Shown here piece by piece: positions 11,615-22,500 of a DNA stretch of 64,000 nt (position 1 is its first letter; every line of letters begins with the position of its first letter). Location of the stretch: contig JAVSML010024327.1 of NCBI GenBank assembly GCA_038503035.1, positions 62,001 to 126,000 of the forward strand. Reading direction: 5' to 3'. The stretch is from Crocodylus rhombifer. Its lineage: Eukaryota > Chordata > Crocodylia > Crocodylidae. The notes under the pieces were generated by a model, which saw only the letters and a list, made by a program, of their open reading frames with translations, made no database searches and had not been told where the DNA came from. A program made the position numbers and the translations under genes.

Positions 11615-13408
11615 TCATAGAAAATTATGATTAGAAGGGACCTCAGGAGGTCACATCTAGTTCAACCCCTCTGCTCAAAGCAGGACCAGCCCCAACTAGA
11701 TCTTCCCAGCCAAGACTTTGTCTACCCAGGTCTTAAAAGCCCCAAGGATAGAGCTTCCACCATATCTCTGTGTCACTTGTTCCAGTGTTTTACATAGATT
11801 CATAGGTGTTTGGGTCAGAAGGGACCTTAGCAGATCATTGAGTCTGACCCCATGCCCTGGGCAAGAAAGTGCACTGGGGTCAAATGACCCCAGGCAGGTG
11901 CATGTCTAAAATGTCTTAAAGACACCCAGGGTAAGGGAAAGCACCACCTCCCTTGGAAGCCCAGTCCAGATTTTGGCAACCCTTACCATAAAGAAGTTCT
12001 TCCTGATGTCTAACCTAAATCTGCTCTCTGTCAGATTGTGACTGTTGCTCTGTTTACCAGGGCACCCCTTGGGAGTAACTAGGAACATCTCCTGTTCCTT
12101 GCTGTGCCCCCTTGATGACTTTGTAGGCTGCCACAAGATCACCTCTCAGCCTTCTCTTGTGGAGGCTGAAGAGATCCAGGGCTCTCAATCTCTCCTTGTA
12201 GGGTGTTGCCTGCAGGTCCCTAACCACAAGAGTGACCCTTCTCTGAACCCTCTTGAGGTTGTCCACATCCCTGTTGAAGTGCAGCACCTAAAACTGGATG
12301 CACTACTCCAACTGTGGCCTGACCAATCACACAAAGGGAAGGATCACCTCCTTGGACCTGTTTTTCATGCACCTGCTAATGCATGATAAAGTGTGGTTAG
12401 CGTTACTGTCACATTGACAACTCATGTTCATCTTGGAGTCAACAGTGACTATATGCAGGTTGGTGATACCTTCTTCCTAGGTGCAGCACCTTGCATCCTA
12501 TTCTGTTCCACCCACCTTTCCACTGCCCTCCCAGTGAGAATGTTTTCCCTAATACGCAACCTAAACTTTCCTTGCCACAACTTGAGCCCATTGCTCCTTG
12601 TTCTGTCATCTGCCCCCACTGACAACAGTCCAGCTCCAGCTTCTTTTGAACCATCCTTTAGGTAGTTGAAGATTACTATTAAATCCCCTCTCAGTCTTCT
12701 CTTCTGTAGACTAAATAAGCCCAGCTTCCTCAGCCTCTCCTCATAGGGCATGTCCCCCAATCCCCAAACCATTTTTGTTGCCTTCCACTGGACTCTCTCC
12801 AATTTGTCTACATCCTTTCTGTAGTGGGGGGCCCAAAACTGGACACAGTCCTCCAGATGTATCCTCACAAGTAATGAATAGAGGGAAATAATTACTTCTC
12901 TTGACCTACTGGCAACACACCTACTGATGCAGCCCAGGATGCTGTTAGGCTTTTTGGCAAGAAGGGCACACTGCTGGCTTATATTCATTCAGCTTATTGC
13001 CCACTGTAACCCCCAGGTCCTTTCTGCAGAGCTGCTGCCCAGCCAGTCCTCCCCAGCCTGTCCCAGTGCATGGGATTGTTCTGTCCTAGGTGCAGGACTT
13101 TGCATTTGTCCTTATTGAACCTCGTGAGATTTTTGGCCCAATCCTCCAAATTTGTCAAGGTCCCTCTGAATCTTAGCTCTACCCTCCAGTATATCTACTA
13201 CTTCCCCCAGCTTGATGTCATCTGCAAACTTGCTGAAGATGCACTCCATGCCATCTTCCAGGTCGTTGAAGACAACAAGAACCAAACTGGCCCCAGAACC
13301 AACCCCTGGTGCACTCCCCTTGATACTGGCTGCCAACTAGACATCGAGTCATTGATTACTACTCAGAGCCTGATGCTCCACCCAGTTTTCTATCCACCTT
13401 ACAGCAGT
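11615..13408 (-). mobile_element. Old CR1 (CR1-D), split by a younger CR1
   Basis: On the minus strand, 13408-12525 encodes degraded CR1 ORF2. It runs from VRWIENWVE through a GVPQGSVLGP-like block (SAPGVGSGASL) and FADDIKLG near 13210 to RRLRGDL and KFRLRIRENIL. The expected next sequence does not follow at 12525. It resumes at 11792 and runs to a CR1 tail at about 11615 (TCATAGAAAATTATGATTAGAAGGGACC on the plus strand). The interrupting piece, 11793-12522, is a separate CR1-C copy. Frameshifts and stops are many. The subfamily resembles the large CR1 group common in turtles and crocodilians. Confidence 0.85.
11793..12522 (-). mobile_element. CR1-C copy nested in the old CR1
   Basis: The plus strand starts with a CR1 tail (CATAGATTCATAGGTGTTTGGG). 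The minus strand then encodes the ORF2 end: HFNRDVDNLKRVQRR, LFSLHKRRLRGDLVAAYK and, after a frameshift, an N-terminal remnant NRMQ...VLHLGR at 12460-12515. It matches the CR1-C copies at 56966-59735 and 60448-61300 more closely than CR1-A or CR1-B. Its 5' end is truncated in the NRMQFNKEKCK block, which also carries a small deletion. Confidence 0.85.
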
Positions 13409-14640
13409 TTCCCCCAAACCGCTGTACCTAGCTCCTTGAAACTTGGCAGGCTTTGTGGCCTCACCAGGGGCTACCACCCCTGCAGCTTTCATCCTGCTGC
13501 ACCTTAACACACACAGGATCACCCGTGTCACAAGTTTTGCCTGTTAGCACCCAGAGGTGCAGGGCCCCTGAAACCAGACTCCTCCTGCACCTACCACCTT
13601 GACACTTGGCAGACTTTGTGGCCGCAGCAGGGGTGATCCCCCACTGCAGTTTTCACCCCACTGTGGTTAAACATATACATGACATGAGTTTTGCTTTCAT
13701 GAATTTGGGGTCCAGTTTCCCCCAAGCCCCTACACCTATCTCCTTTAAACTTGGCAAACTTCATGCTCTCAGCAGAGGCTACCATTCTCACAAGTTTCAT
13801 TTCAATCAGACAAAAAAAACAAACAAAAGTTATAAATACTTCATTGATTCCCCATTATATGCTACAGTCAGATCTTCAAAGCAACTCCGAACCTTTGGAG
13901 CCGATTCAGCTGAATCAAAACAAGAAATCAATCCGGAGCTCCAAACTGAATCACTGGCATCTGAATCAGCTGGATACAAAGCCGAATCAAATAATGAATA
14001 GCTGCCTATTCACACAGGCCTACTGCTCACCTCCTCCCCAAACTGTGCTACCTGGTGCAGTAGTTTGGGAGCTAGCTTTGCCTGTGAAGACTTTTCGTAT
14101 AGGCTGCTCTAATTGTTTCATCTGCTTGCTCCTATTCTATAGTAAGCAAAACCAAACCACAGTAACCTAACCCTATTTCATACGGCTGTGCAGAGCAGGT
14201 AATATTCCATTCGACAGCCATGTTGAATATTGAACCGGGTCCCACTTCAATTTGCCATGTGCTTTGAGTCAAGGCGGGTCCACTTGGACTCGAGGTCAAA
14301 ACTCAGTCGAATATTCAAGCTGCTTCAGCTTCCCTACAGGCTATAATGGGGAAGGTCAAAGCAGGCTATAACTTTGGCATTTCTTGTCTGATCTTGATGA
14401 AACTTGCAGGAATGGTAGCTCCTGAGGATCCCACAGAGTGCCAAGTTTCAATGAGATAGGTTCAGGGGGTGCAGAGAAACTGCATCCCAAATGCTTGAGA
14501 GCAAACTGCCTATAGCTTCTATGTGCAAAGCCACAGGGAGCTCTAACTTGCAGGAATGGTAGCTCCTGGGGATCCCACAAAAAGTCTGCCAACTTTCTCA
14601 GTGATAGGTGCAGGGGTTTGGGGGAAACTGCACCTTAGGC
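13403..14640. repeat. Block of five repeat units, three direct then two inverted
   Basis: A unit of about 100 bp (CCCCAAACC-CTG-ACCTA, CTCCTTGAAACTTGGCA, then GGGGCTACCA--CCTGCA) occurs in forward orientation at about 13403-13510, 13580-13665 and 13705-13810. It occurs in reverse orientation at about 14376-14490 and 14535-14640. The centre holds low-complexity GAATCAGCTGAATC-type sequence (13890-14000), a CR1 scrap (14015-14095) and a GAATATT-containing spacer (14225-14325). The inverted units lie directly downstream of the hAT transposase stop. They may be subterminal repeats of that element, but this is inference. Confidence 0.6.
14015..14095 (-). repeat. CR1 fragment inside the inverted-repeat block
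   Basis: The plus strand reads CTCACCTCCTCCCCAAACTGTGCTACC and then GCAGTAGTTTGGGAGCTAGC. This matches, from memory, a block of the old CR1-D group lying upstream of the reverse transcriptase core, in the same orientation as the CR1-D copy at 11615-13408. It may be the displaced upstream part of that copy. Confidence 0.5.
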
Positions 14641-14688
14641 TGCTGACAGACAAAACCCATGATCCAGACAGAGTGAGGAGGACGGTGT

Positions 14689-16460
14689 TCACTCCATCTG
14701 CATCTGGAGCTTGGGGATCCCCAGCTGTGGGAAGTTCACCTTGAGGAACACTAGCTGCTCTACCAGACCAGGATCCAAGCAGGTGCGGTGGGGTGTCACA
14801 ACATCCTCAGCCATGCTGAACACCCTCTCACTTGGCACACTGGTCAGCGGACAGGACAGGTATTCCCGGGCAACTGTGGCCAGATCCAGTCACATCAGGC
14901 TGCAGGTTTCCCAACAGGCCAAGAGGTCACCGTCCAGGGGCTCCACAGGCTCAGCAAGATAGGCTAATGCCATGCTGTGAGGGCTCTCTGCCTGATCCTG
15001 GGATCTGGTGGGTCTGGACCCCCTCATGTTTGCCATGGCCTTCGCACATATTGGCAGCGCCTGTGGTGGAGAAGAAGACCAGCTCATGGATGGGGGGCTG
15101 GGTTCAGGCAGTGGATGCCCCTGTCCCACTTCCCCCCACCTTTCCTGTTCCACCTCTGTCACTTTTTCCTCAATAAGTAGCCCCCTCCAGTGACTCAGTG
15201 TCTCGCTGCCACATATGGTGCCCTTCACCCTTGAGTCACAGATGGCAGCCAACATATGCATCGTGTTGGACCCCAAGGGTTCAAGCCTTTTCCTAAGGCC
15301 CTCCCTCAGCTACCTCACCAGTGCCTGCACATCTGGTGAAAGTGGCCTGCCCCAGCCAGGAACATTGGCCCCCAGGAAGCTCTCCATTTGGCTGTGGAGC
15401 TCCTTCACTATGAGGACCACCTGGCTGAGGAAGGCATCAGCAGCACTGAGGGTCTCAGTGGCCAAGGAAGGGTTTGAGGACCAGCAAGATCTGGGAGATG
15501 GCATCCCACTCAGCTTTGGTCAGGGGGCTGCTGATACCAATCTCCCCAAGCAAGGACTTCTTTTGCTCCACCAGCCTCTCGGGCATCAGGTATGTGGAGT
15601 CCCACCAAGTCTCCACGTCCTGGATGATTCTGCACTGTGGGACATTTAGCTCTGCTTGTTTGTCTGGCAGCATATTGTCCCTCTTGATGCTCCAGTGGAA
15701 GTAGCCTGCCACCTTCCAGCATCTGGAAAACAAGCCCGCTGGTGTTGCTGGTGCCATCACCGGCAGCCCTGTTCCCCTCCAAGGCATCCCTCACAAATCA
15801 GATGTAAATTGTGTGCCCCACAGCAAATACCAGCAAACTCGGCATCACAGACTGCCTTGATCATATTGGCCCCATTGTTGGTGACCATGAAGCCACGAGT
15901 GAGTTCAGCCTGCCCAATGCCTAGCCACCCCTGCACCATACAGTTAATGCCCCACCCTTATCTCTGCTGCTGTGTGGGACTCGTCCATCACCTTGGCAAG
16001 AAGGAGAGCCCACTGACAGCCTGACTGGCCACACCAGTGCCCTGTGAGGGAGAGGTACACATGATCTCCACCCTGGCCGCTCCAGATGTCCAAGGTGAAG
16101 TGTACAGTCACCTGTGGACCTGCCTTGTCCAGCTCCTCCCTCAAGTTCTCCCTGCATGCTTTGTATAGGGAGGGCACCACTGTTCTGCTGAAGGAGGCGA
16201 GTGCAGGCACCTGGTAGGATGGAGCCAGCAGTGCCAGGAGCTGCCTGAACCCTGGCCACTCAAAGGTGAAGGGCTGGCCCTCCAGAGCAAGCATCTCCCC
16301 AATGGTCTGGGTGATCTTGCTCACATTTGCAACTGGTCCCTTTTGCCCCCAAATGTTCCAGGGCACCCTGCCACTGCTGTGGGGGGACAGGGGCTGTGGA
16401 GTGAGCAGGGGCCATTCCTGAGGCAAATCATCTACATGTGGAAATGATTCAGCATCCCCA
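14689..16460 (-). pseudogene. hAT-family transposase, degenerate
   Basis: On the minus strand the recognisable hAT order is present. First comes ITQTIGEMLALEGQPF with FRQLLALLAPSYQVP, the FSRTVVPSLY block and TLDIWSGQGGDHVYLSLTGHW (about 16320-16030). VTNNGANMIKAV follows near 15880, then VETWWDSTYLM near 15610 and FLSQVVLIVKELHSQMESFL near 15400. The C-terminal dimerisation region, with EYLSCPLTSVPSERVFS, lies near 14860-14810, and the stop is at 14689-14691. The second conserved acidic position (usually TDN) reads TNN and the usual RW reads WW. There are several frameshifts and a stop at about 14892. No BED zinc finger is found upstream, where the frame runs into the CR1-A copy. The element is similar to ZBED-like hATs and is inactive. 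Confidence 0.85.
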
Positions 16461-16532
16461 AGATGGTCATGCAACCCTGCCTGCAAACCCCCCAGGGTAG
16501 ACAGTCCCAGCCGTAGCCAGCCTACCAGAGGC

Positions 16533-17515
16533 ATGACATGGATGGGCACGCGATGCACCCTGAGGTTCCCGTCAGTCTCTGTGGCCCCCCTCTCAGGCAC
16601 CTCAGAGACCGCCACCCAGATGGAGCCCATGCTTCCAGGCTCCACGCAGACAAAGGCCCTGGATCTCGAGACCCAGAGACTGCATGCCATCAGGGACTGT
16701 GAGCAGGAGATTGACTCCCCCAGGAGCCGGGCCCTTCTCCCCCAGGAGCCGGAGGGTAGAGCACCATCTCCCTCCAGGAAAAAAGGAGGACTCTGGAACC
16801 TCCCACTCTTCCCAGTCAGGGGAATGGACTAAAGTGGTCAAGAGCCCCAAGGCCTGCCAAACCCAGGCCCCTGCCATGCTGGAGCTTAGCAACAGGTACG
16901 CAACTCTTCCTACTCCAGGAGAGTCTGCTGAGTTGCCAGCTCCCACAGGCAACAAAGACTCAACTAGAGCTACCGCCCCCATTCTCCCCAAGACAAAATG
17001 TAAGGTGTTTGTTGTGGGAAACTCCATCCTGAAGGGGACTGAGGGGGCAGTCTGATGCTCCAACCCCTTAGCCCAGGAAGTCTGCCGCTTCCCGGGGGCC
17101 TACATCCAGGGCATTGCGGAGAAGATCCCTAAGCTTCTCCAGCCCACAGACAACTATCTTATGCTCATTCTTCATGTGGGCACCAGTGACACAGCTTGGA
17201 GCGCTCCCAGCCAGATCATGAGGCACTACAGGGATTTTGGGAGCAGGGCTAAAGGGTCTGGGGGCACAGGTGGTGTTCTCATTGATCCTCCCAGTCTTGG
17301 GCTATGGGCTGAGGAGGGAGAGGAGGATCCACATACTCGACCAAAGACTGTGGCGCTGGTGTCATGGAAACCAAAGCCTTCCCAATGACCACAGCTTGCC
17401 CTTTGGCGAGACAGCGAGCTGCTGGGAAGAGATGGCCTCCACCTCTCTCCCCTGGGGAGGAGGATCTTCTCAGCCAGCCTGGCTGACCTACTCCACCTGG
17501 CTTTAAAACTAAGCC
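16533..17515 (+). pseudogene. CR1 ORF1, coiled-coil plus esterase-like domain, decayed
   Basis: The start codon at 16533 opens a frame (MTWMGTRCTLRFPS) homologous to the ORF1 start at 50350. A charged stretch (RLHAIRDCEQEID) follows, then a Ser/Pro-rich linker, then a GNSILKG block at 17017 where the sister copy has GDS. LHVGTSDTA follows near 17170 (sister: VDTNDTA), then a DGLHLSP block near 17430. These correspond to SGNH-hydrolase blocks known from CR1-type ORF1 proteins. Asp to Asn and Asn to Ser changes plus several frameshifts make it a pseudogene. Its role in the family is RNA or lipid association; this is known for the clade and not shown here. Confidence 0.75.
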
Positions 17516-17649
17516 CATTGGGGGACAGGAGGACTACCGCCACTGCTGGCCCTCTGAGCAACCCTTGCTAAGCCAGCAGGACAAGGCACTTAAGGGAGCC
17601 CACCCCTGCCCCAGCTCTAGCACAATCTGTGGGCAAGGCAAGAGCCCCC

Positions 17650-20398
17650 CCACGGCTCACAAATGACAGAGCTTGAGGAATAAGCAGGAGGAGCTCATAC
17701 TCCTTCTCAAAGCAAATAATTATGATGTTGTGGGGATAACAGAGACCTGGTGGGACTCCACCCATGACTGGACCACAATTATAGATGGCTATACCTTGTA
17801 CAGGAGGGATCCTGTAGATAAGAGGGGTGGGGATGTAGCTCTCTGTGTTAAGGAAAGAGACATGTCCCTGCAAGCTGATATTGGTGACCAGGTGGATGAC
17901 TGGAGACCCTCTGGGTTAAAATTCATGGGGAACACAGCACAGGGGACACAGCAGTGGGTGTGAGGTTTGTAGTGGACTCCCAAAGTCCTGAGCTCGACCA
18001 GGAGTTCCCCCAGGAACTGGCTGAGACCGCATGATCTAGGAGCATGGTTGTCATGGGTGACTTCAGTTACCCGGACATCTTGTGGGGGGATCACTCAGCA
18101 AAATCTGAGCCGTCACAAAGCTTCCTTTCATGCGTGGATGACCTACCTGACTCAAGATGTCTATGAGCCAAGAGACAAAGCACTGCTCAACCTGGTACTG
18201 GCTACTGGGGATGACCTAAATCAGTGACAGTGTTTGATGGGAAGCTGGGTGACAGGAACCACGAGCTGATCACCTTCACCATCTGCCATAAATCTGGCAG
18301 GTCAGTCAGCAACATGGAAGTCCTTGACTTCAGGAAAGCCAACTTTGTCAAGAGCAGGAGGCTTGTCAGTGAGGCCCTAAGGAACCATGACCCCAGGGAG
18401 AGGGGAGTTCAAGAAGGGTGGTTGCTCCTCAAAAGGAGTGATCCTCAGTGCACAAACTCAGTCTATTCCATCTCAGAGGAAAGGCAGCAAGAGGGCACAG
18501 CAGTCCCCCAGCTCTCCAGGGACCTAGCAGACCTCCTGAGGCTAAAAAGAAAGGCCTACAAAGGATGGGATTCACCTTCAAGGAGGAATATTCTGCATTG
18601 GTCCGGTCCTGCAGGGAGCAAACCAGGAAAGCCAAGGCTGAAACTGAACTCCAACTAGCTTCAAGCATCAAGGTCAATAAGAAGTCCTTTTTCAGATATG
18701 TGGGGAGCAGGAGGAAAAGCAAAGGCAACATTGGACCCCAACTGAATGAGATGGGGCAACTGACAACTGATGCCCAGGAAAAAAGCCAACCTATTTAATA
18801 AGTACTTTGTGTTGGTCTTTCATCAGTCCCATGGGTCACCCATGCCTACCATGGGACAGGGAGGACATGGGATCTCCCTCACCCGGACCTCCATTAATGC
18901 TGACCTTTGTGAAAGAACACCTTAAGAAGCTGGATACCTTCAAGTCATCCAGCCCTGACCATCTACACCCCAAGGTACTCAAGGAGCTGGTGAGCATCGT
19001 AGCCCAGCCCTAGCACAGATCTTTGAAAGCTCCTGGAGCTCTGGTGTAGTGCCCAAAGACTGGAAGAAGATAGGCAACAGATTGGCCTTCAAGAAAGGGA
19101 GGAAAGTGGATCCAGCTAACTGTAGGCCAATCAGCATGACTTCTACGCTGGGGAAGATCTTAGAAAAGTAATAAAGAGGCCATCCTTAATGGACAGGCCA
19201 ACACCAACATCCTAAGGGATAGCCAGCATGGGTTTGTTGCGGGTATGTTTTGCTTGACCAATATCATTTCCTTCTATGACCAGGTGACCTATCACCTGGA
19301 CAAGGGAGAAGAGATTGATGTCATATCTTGACTTCAAAAAAGCCTTTGATCTGGTATCCCATGACCACCTCTTGGCAAATCTGGCCAAATGTGGCCCTGG
19401 GTCCACCATGATGCACTGGCTGGGAAATTGTCTCCATGGTTGGAGCTAGAGGTAGTAATTGATGGAAGTCACTCATCATGGTGTCCTGTGACCAGTGCCT
19501 CCCCCCCAAGTCTTTGTCCTTGGACCCAAATTGTTCAACATCTTCATTAATGATGATGTTCACACTGGAGTCAGGAGTGGACTGGCCAAGTTCGCCAATG
19601 ACACCAAACTTTGGGGCAAAGCATCCACGCCAGAAGACAGGCAGGTGATCCAGGTTGACCTGGACAGGCTCAGCAAATGGGCAGATGAGAACCGGATGGT
19701 GTTCAACACTGAAAAATGCAAGGTTCTCCACCTTGGAAAGAAAAAACCTGCACCATCCTTATAGGCTCGACAGTGCTACACTGGCTAGCACTATGGATGA
19801 AAGGTACTCGGGGGTCATCATTGACCGTAGGATGAACATGAGCCTGCAATGTGATACTGTGGCTAGTAAAGTGACCAAAATGCTGGCTTGCATCCATAGA
19901 TACTTAATCAAGCAAATCCCGGGACGTCATTCTCCCCCTGTACTTGGCCTTGGTGAGGCCGCTGCTTGAGTACTGCATCCAGTTTTGGGCTCCACAATTC
20001 AAAAAGAATGTGGAGAAGCTTGAGAGAGTCCAGAGGAGAGCCACGCGCATGATCAGAGGTCAGGAAAACAGACCTTACGACAACAGCCTGAGAGCCATGG
20101 GGCTCTTTAGCCTGGAAAAGCACAGGCTCAGGGGTGATCTGATGGCCACCTAGAGTTTATCAGGGGTGACCACCAGGATCTGGGGGAACGTTTGTTCATC
20201 AGAGCGCCCCAAGGGATGGCGAGGTCAAATGGTCATAAACTACTACAAGACTGTTTCAGGCTGGACATAAAAGGGAGGAATTTCTTTACTGTCCGAGCCC
20301 CCCAAGGTCTGGAACAGCCTGCCATCAGAGGTTGTTCAAGCACCTACTTTGAACACCTTCAAGAGCAAATTGGATGCTTATCTTGCTGGGATCCTATG
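17650..20398 (+). pseudogene. CR1-A ORF2 (endonuclease + reverse transcriptase), decayed
   Basis: The endonuclease part reads RNKQEELILL, VGITETWWDSTHDW and YRRDPVDKRGG (17673-17850). It continues after a frame change as VVMGDFSYPDILW near 18050 and GKLGDRNHELITF near 18240. The reverse transcriptase part follows with NYRPIS-like sequence (19110-19150, broken), KAFDLVSHDH near 19335 and FANDTKLWG near 19590, where FADD is expected. The CKVLHLG, VRPLLEY, RRLRGDL-like (HRLRGDL) and C-terminal blocks follow. It has at least six frame disruptions and one active-site substitution. Confidence 0.85.
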
Positions 20399-20488
20399 AC
20401 CCCAGCTGACTTCCTGCCCTTTGGGCAGGGGGCTGGACTCGATGATCTCCCGAGGTCCCTTCCAGCCCTAATGTCTATGAAATCTATG

Positions 20489-21490
20489 TATGCTTTGTTT
20501 TATTTCTTAAAAATGTGCATCATGAAGACTTCCAAGAGAAGCAGAGAGAGACAGAAACAAGATGTTTTGGGAGTTGCATTTTCCTTATTCTGATCCAAGT
20601 GTTCATTACACAGATCTTTACATTATTGAATATGAGATTTGCTAAAATGCCTAGAAAACACCCTTTTTTCTTTATTTAAATGACCAAACTATTGAGTGCA
20701 TAAAACTCTTATGTTGTGCAATGGGACTGATGGGCTTTAAGTAACCGACATGAAATCATAGATATACAGGGTTAAAATGGACCTCAAGAATCAGCCAGCC
20801 CAGCCCCAAGTTAACACTTCTGGTTTCTAATCTTTTCTGTATCTCTCACTATGGGTTTTGGTTTATTTTCCTCTACTGTAATCATGAAGTTTTACTATTC
20901 TTACCTTTTGGGATTTTATTCAAGTTTCATGATATTTGGTATGTTTTATAAAGCTCTAGCTCCTGGGACTACGTGTATTCTTAGTTTTCATTTAATATAT
21001 GAATGAAGCCAAGTAGAAAGAGGTAAAATAAGTTTCTATACATCATGTTTGCAGAAAAAGGCTTTAGTTCTTGAACAAGTGTGCCCTGATGGCATGTTTA
21101 TACCACCACTCTACTGAATGCTGAAAAATATCAAATTGCTTCTCTCAGGTCTCAAACCTTTTTTTCTTCTATAGTAGGCAAGGGCACACAAAATGTTATT
21201 TTTTTAATCTGATCCTGGAGGGAGGATCAGGAGTATGTATTGGACACTCAGACTGCCAGTACTGTGCAACAAGAGTTAGAGTGCAACAAGTTAGTTTTTA
21301 AAGCACCACCCTGGCCTGCAGTCTATGGAGTGTGATATAAAAGGAACTTTCCCCGTATGTCAAATAGATCTACTAATACCCTGCGTCACCAATTTCAAAT
21401 TTGCTAAAATTATATTGTGAACATTTGAAAATAAGCAGGCTATATTTACCAATTCTTTGGACTTTCATAGGGTCTTCCAGTTAAGTTTGA
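20489..21490. other. No gene; small CR1 tail relic at about 20750-20825
   Basis: At 20750 the plus strand reads ATCATAGATATACAGGGTTAAAATGGACCTCA, the reverse complement of an old CR1 tail. The rest is AT-rich DNA without recognised features. Confidence 0.45.
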
Positions 21491-21494
21491 CCAA

Positions 21495-21655
21495 CAATAT
21501 TAATATTATTACATTTGTAGCACCTTGGAACATAAGCAAACGCTTGTATTACCATGGAAAACAGAAACGCTGATAACATAAGGGACTTGCTGAAGGCCAA
21601 ATAGGGCCAAGTACTCATATCTACTAACATTCAGGTTTGTGCTTTAACCCACAAG
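21495..21655 (+). repeat. MIR-like SINE relic
   Basis: Diverged copy of the family seen at 4695: ATTATTACATTTGTAGCACCTTGGA, a GGGACTTGCTGAAGGCC block and a terminal GTTTGTGCTTTAACCCACAAG block. Family membership is judged from block order only. Confidence 0.5.
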
Positions 21656-21671
21656 AGGATCTTTTTCCCCC

Positions 21672-22015
21672 CCCCATTGGCAACTGGTGCCATCTTAGTC
21701 AGGGGGGCATGTGGCCCCGCTCAGTGACCAGTCAGTGACTGGGAAGAGTTCCCCCCCCGCATGATCCTGGCAACCGGAGCAGGGTCCCCCCCCGCATTTG
21801 ATCACAAAATGGCCGATTGCTGTGGCCACTTCTGGAAGTGGCTGTGGCCACTTTTGGGAGCACCAAGGCACTCCATTCCCCAGCTGGCACTTTCGGGGGG
21901 GGAGGGGGGCATTGGTACTCCTGCCTGGCCCTCCTGCACATCGTCTGAGCAGGCAACGCAGCCCAACAGGAGGTGCACGTGCACCCCTACATATTACCAC
22001 TGCTTTTTCCAGACC
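21672..22015. repeat. Dispersed GC-rich repeat R1, copy 1
   Basis: Homologous to 47110-47505. Both start with GGCAACTGGTGCCA-CTTAGT, both contain a GTRCTCCYGCCTG-CCTCC block, and both end near RTGCACGTGCACYCC, then a CACCCCTAC/CACCCACTAC block and CCACTG. The block TGTGGCCACTTCTGGAAGTGGCTGTGGCCACTT (21819-21852) repeats internally. Class unknown. No coding capacity or target duplication is visible. Confidence 0.6.
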
Positions 22016-22334
22016 CTGCTTTCAGCTCAAAAATAAATGGGATTTTGCACTAATGGAAGTGAGCCTAAAGCTAACATACCAATAAAAGGTTCTCATACAC
22101 TTCACCAGGTGGTCAGGTAGAGAAACTAGAAAGTTTTGAATGGAAGCATGCTGTAACTAACTGAATGAGCATTCCCAAAGACTGACCTGATAGTAAACTC
22201 AAGCTTGAGGAAAGCAAGAAGAAAGTAATTTCAAATAACTGGTGGCATACTGTTGAGCATTTACAAATTGAAAACATAGTACAGTGACCATTACAGGGTT
22301 CAAATACTGTCTAGATTCTATCACCATAGTACTC

Positions 22335-22500
22335 CTCAAATATCTATCCTCACAGTCACCATGTGGGGTTTGGAAGTGTATTATTCCCATTTTATAGGTG
22401 GGAACTGAGGCCTGAAGACACACAGAAAGCCTGTGGAAGAACACAAAAGGGAACTCAAGTTTCCCGACTCCAGAGTCAAAGCCCTTGCCATGGAACAGTC
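22335..22500 (+). repeat. MIR-like SINE
   Basis: Contains the MIR-type core TATTATTCCCATTTTATAGGTGGGAACTGAGGCC with ACACACAGAAAGCCTGTGG downstream, then a CCCGACTCCAGAGTC block. This is the best preserved of the MIR-like copies here. Confidence 0.75.

Larger units (their letters stand above)
16465..20488 (+). mobile_element. CR1-A copy, nearly full length
   Basis: Collinear with the CR1-A copy at 49957-54025 from the end of the 5' UTR onward. It contains ORF1 (16533 to about 17515), ORF2 (about 17650-20398) and a tail ending in TCTATGAAATCTATG. About 310 bp of 5' UTR present in the other copy are missing at the left end, which abuts the broken N-terminus of the hAT transposase. Stops and frameshifts are frequent and the reverse transcriptase motif is mutated, so the copy is inactive. 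Confidence 0.9.

Noticed and set aside
13403..14640. CRISPR-like array
   Set aside because: The units are long, diverged and partly inverted, spacers are irregular, and the genome is clearly a vertebrate one.
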